Source: Dyella_B sp035503745 (GTDB lineage: Bacteria > Pseudomonadota > Gammaproteobacteria > Xanthomonadales > Rhodanobacteraceae). Taken from it: DNA of 64,000 nt. The notes under the pieces were generated by a model that saw only the letters and a list, made by a program, of their open reading frames with translations, made no database searches and had not been told where the DNA came from. The stretch is taken from NCBI RefSeq assembly GCF_035503745.1, contig NZ_DATJTC010000011.1:124001-188000 (forward strand), in the 5' to 3' direction. Below, piece after piece: positions 62,598 through 64,000 of the stretch (position 1 is its first letter; every line of letters starts with the position of its first letter). Position numbers and translations under genes: made by a program.

Positions 62598-64000
62598 ACA
62601 CAGGCGAACGTTTCAATCTCTCGGCGTGGACGCTGCGGCATCAGTCGCTGGTGTTCTTTTTGATGGGCATGATCGCCCTGTTCGGTCTGCTCTCGTACAA
62701 GAGCCTTTCGCAGTCGGAAGATCCGCCCTTCACCTTCAAGGTGATGGTGATCCAAACCTACTGGCCCGGCGCCACCGCCAAACAGGTGCAAGAGGAAGTC
62801 ACCGACCGCATCGCGCGCAAGCTGCAGGAAACGCCGTCGATCGATTTTCTGCGCAGCTATTCGCGGCCGGGACAATCGCTGATCTTCTTCAACATCAAGG
62901 ATTCGGCGCCGGCTTCCAGCGTGCCCGAAACCTGGTACCAGGTACGCAAGAAAGTCGGCGACATCGCCGCGCAATTGCCGCAAGGCGTGCAGGGGCCGTT
63001 CTTCAACGATGAGTTCGGCGACGTCTATACCAATATCTACGCGCTGGAAGGCGACGGTTTCACGCCCGCGCAATGGCACGACTACGCCGACCAGCTGCGC
63101 GCAGAACTGCTGCGTGTGCCGGGGGTTGCCAAGGTCGATTACTTCGGCGACCAGAATCAGCACATCTACATCGACATTGCCAACGTGCAGCTGGCCAAGT
63201 TGGGCATCAGCCCGCAGCAGATCGCGCAGGCGATCGACCAGCAGAACGCGGTGGCCGATACCGGCGTGCTGACCACCGCGGACGATCGGGTGTTCGTGCG
63301 GCCCAGCGGACAGTTCGGCGACGAGCGCGCACTGGCCGATACCCTGTTGCGCGTCAACGGCAAAACGTTCCGCCTGGGCGACATCGCCACGATTCGTCGC
63401 GGCTACGACGATCCGCCGACCGAACAAATGCGCTTCATGGGGCATCAGGTGCTGGGCATCGGCGTCACCATGCAGCCGGGCGGCGACGTGATCCAGCTCG
63501 GCAAGGCGCTGGACCGGGCGACGACGGCGTTGCAGGCGCGCCTGCCGGCGGGACTGAAGCTGTCCAACGTCACCAGCATGCCGCGCGCGGTGTCGCGATC
63601 GGTCGATGACTTCCTCGAATCGGTGGCCGAGGCGGTGGCCATCGTCTTGGTGGTGAGTTTGCTGAGCCTGGGATTTCGCACGGGCATGGTGGTGGTGATC
63701 TCCATTCCGTTCGTGCTGGCGGCTACCGCGCTGTGCATGGATATCTTCGGCATCGGCTTGCACAAAGTGTCGCTCGGCACGCTGGTGCTGGCGCTTGGCC
63801 TGCTGGTTGACGATGCGATTATCGCGGTGGAAATGATGTCGGTGAAGCTGGAGCAAGGTTGGGGGCGCGTGCGCGCCGCCGCGTTTGCCTACACCAGCAC
63901 GGCGTTCCCGATGCTTACCGGTACGCTGGTGACAGTATCGGGCTTTTTGCCGATCGCGCTGGCCAAGTCCGGCACGGGCGAATACACGCGTTCGATTTTC
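62594..64000 (+). CDS. RND efflux pump inner-membrane protein, cut by window end
   Basis: The first 469 residues of an AcrB/MdtB-like transporter. The N-terminal membrane segment, the porter subdomains (TYWPGATAKQVQEEVTDRIA; GVAKVDYFGDQNQ) and helices 2-4 with the proton-relay LGLLVDDAIIAVEMM are visible. The family is about 1030 residues long, so over half lies beyond 64000. Based on the TWPGA-type motif and sequence style it may belong to the subgroup near VexF/MexF-like or CzcA-like pumps; this is not resolved. Confidence 0.93.
   Translation, partial: MNTGERFNLSAWTLRHQSLVFFLMGMIALFGLLSYKSLSQSEDPPFTFKVMVIQTYWPGATAKQVQEEVTDRIARKLQETPSIDFLRSYSRPGQSLIFFNIKDSAPASSVPETWYQVRKKVGDIAAQLPQGVQGPFFNDEFGDVYTNIYALEGDGFTPAQWHDYADQLRAELLRVPGVAKVDYFGDQNQHIYIDIANVQLAKLGISPQQIAQAIDQQNAVADTGVLTTADDRVFVRPSGQFGDERALADTLLRVNGKTFRLGDIATIRRGYDDPPTEQMRFMGHQVLGIGVTMQPGGDVIQLGKALDRATTALQARLPAGLKLSNVTSMPRAVSRSVDDFLESVAEAVAIVLVVSLLSLGFRTGMVVVISIPFVLAATALCMDIFGIGLHKVSLGTLVLALGLLVDDAIIAVEMMSVKLEQGWGRVRAAAFAYTSTAFPMLTGTLVTVSGFLPIALAKSGTGEYTRSIF

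Overview
The window is GC-rich, densely coding gammaproteobacterial DNA. The combination of genes (cyoABCD without cyoE followed by SURF1, a cydAB-DC cluster, OmpW, tail-collar proteins and an FN3-repeat autotransporter) and the codon use fit the Rhodanobacteraceae/Xanthomonadales (Dyella/Rhodanobacter-like). That assignment is inference; there is no rRNA or tRNA gene here to test it.

Region 1 (about 1-33.6 kb) reads as a low-oxygen survival island. It has four universal stress proteins, a GNAT acetyltransferase, a Crp/Fnr regulator, a response regulator/hybrid kinase pair and a four-gene ABC exporter. It also holds a polyhydroxybutyrate and acetyl-phosphate block (phaC, phasin, phaB, a MaoC-Pta fusion, ackA), an alcohol dehydrogenase, phosphoketolase, hemN, the cydAB-cydX-like-cydDC cluster and ompW. 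At least eight 14-bp FNR/Anr-type boxes (TTGAN-N4-NTCAA) lie in its promoter regions. Several sit exactly 41.5 bp from a plausible start point with a -10 hexamer in register. The local Fnr-type regulator keeps the E-x-x-S-R recognition helix that reads such boxes but has lost the Fe-S cysteines. Metabolically, phosphoketolase makes acetyl-phosphate. AckA turns this into ATP plus acetate, and Pta turns it into acetyl-CoA, which with PhaB/PhaC can be stored as PHB as an electron sink. The bd oxidase uses residual oxygen and HemN makes haem without oxygen.

Region 2 (33.9-47 kb) is a surface and envelope block. It contains a secreted monohaem c-type protein, a DUF6916-like protein with a GNAT enzyme, three tandem tail-collar (MdpB-like) proteins, and a 1810-residue FN3/Ig-repeat autotransporter with homogenised 519-bp repeats. 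A polytopic membrane protein and a two-domain retropepsin-like/TPR protein follow.

Region 3 (47.1-52.2 kb) is a three-gene phosphorelay operon of hybrid kinase, single-domain receiver and REC-EAL phosphodiesterase, with 4-bp overlaps throughout. Region 4 (52.7-64 kb) holds an AhpD-like protein lacking one redox cysteine, an XRE/MmyB regulator, an MHS-type MFS transporter, the cyoABCD bo3 quinol oxidase with SURF1, and a TetR-controlled RND efflux operon cut by the window end.

Broken or odd items: a frameshifted, catalytically degenerate EAL gene (23.7-24.6 kb), a CydX-like peptide carrying an extra N-terminal membrane segment, and a predicted leaderless, FNR-controlled exporter operon.
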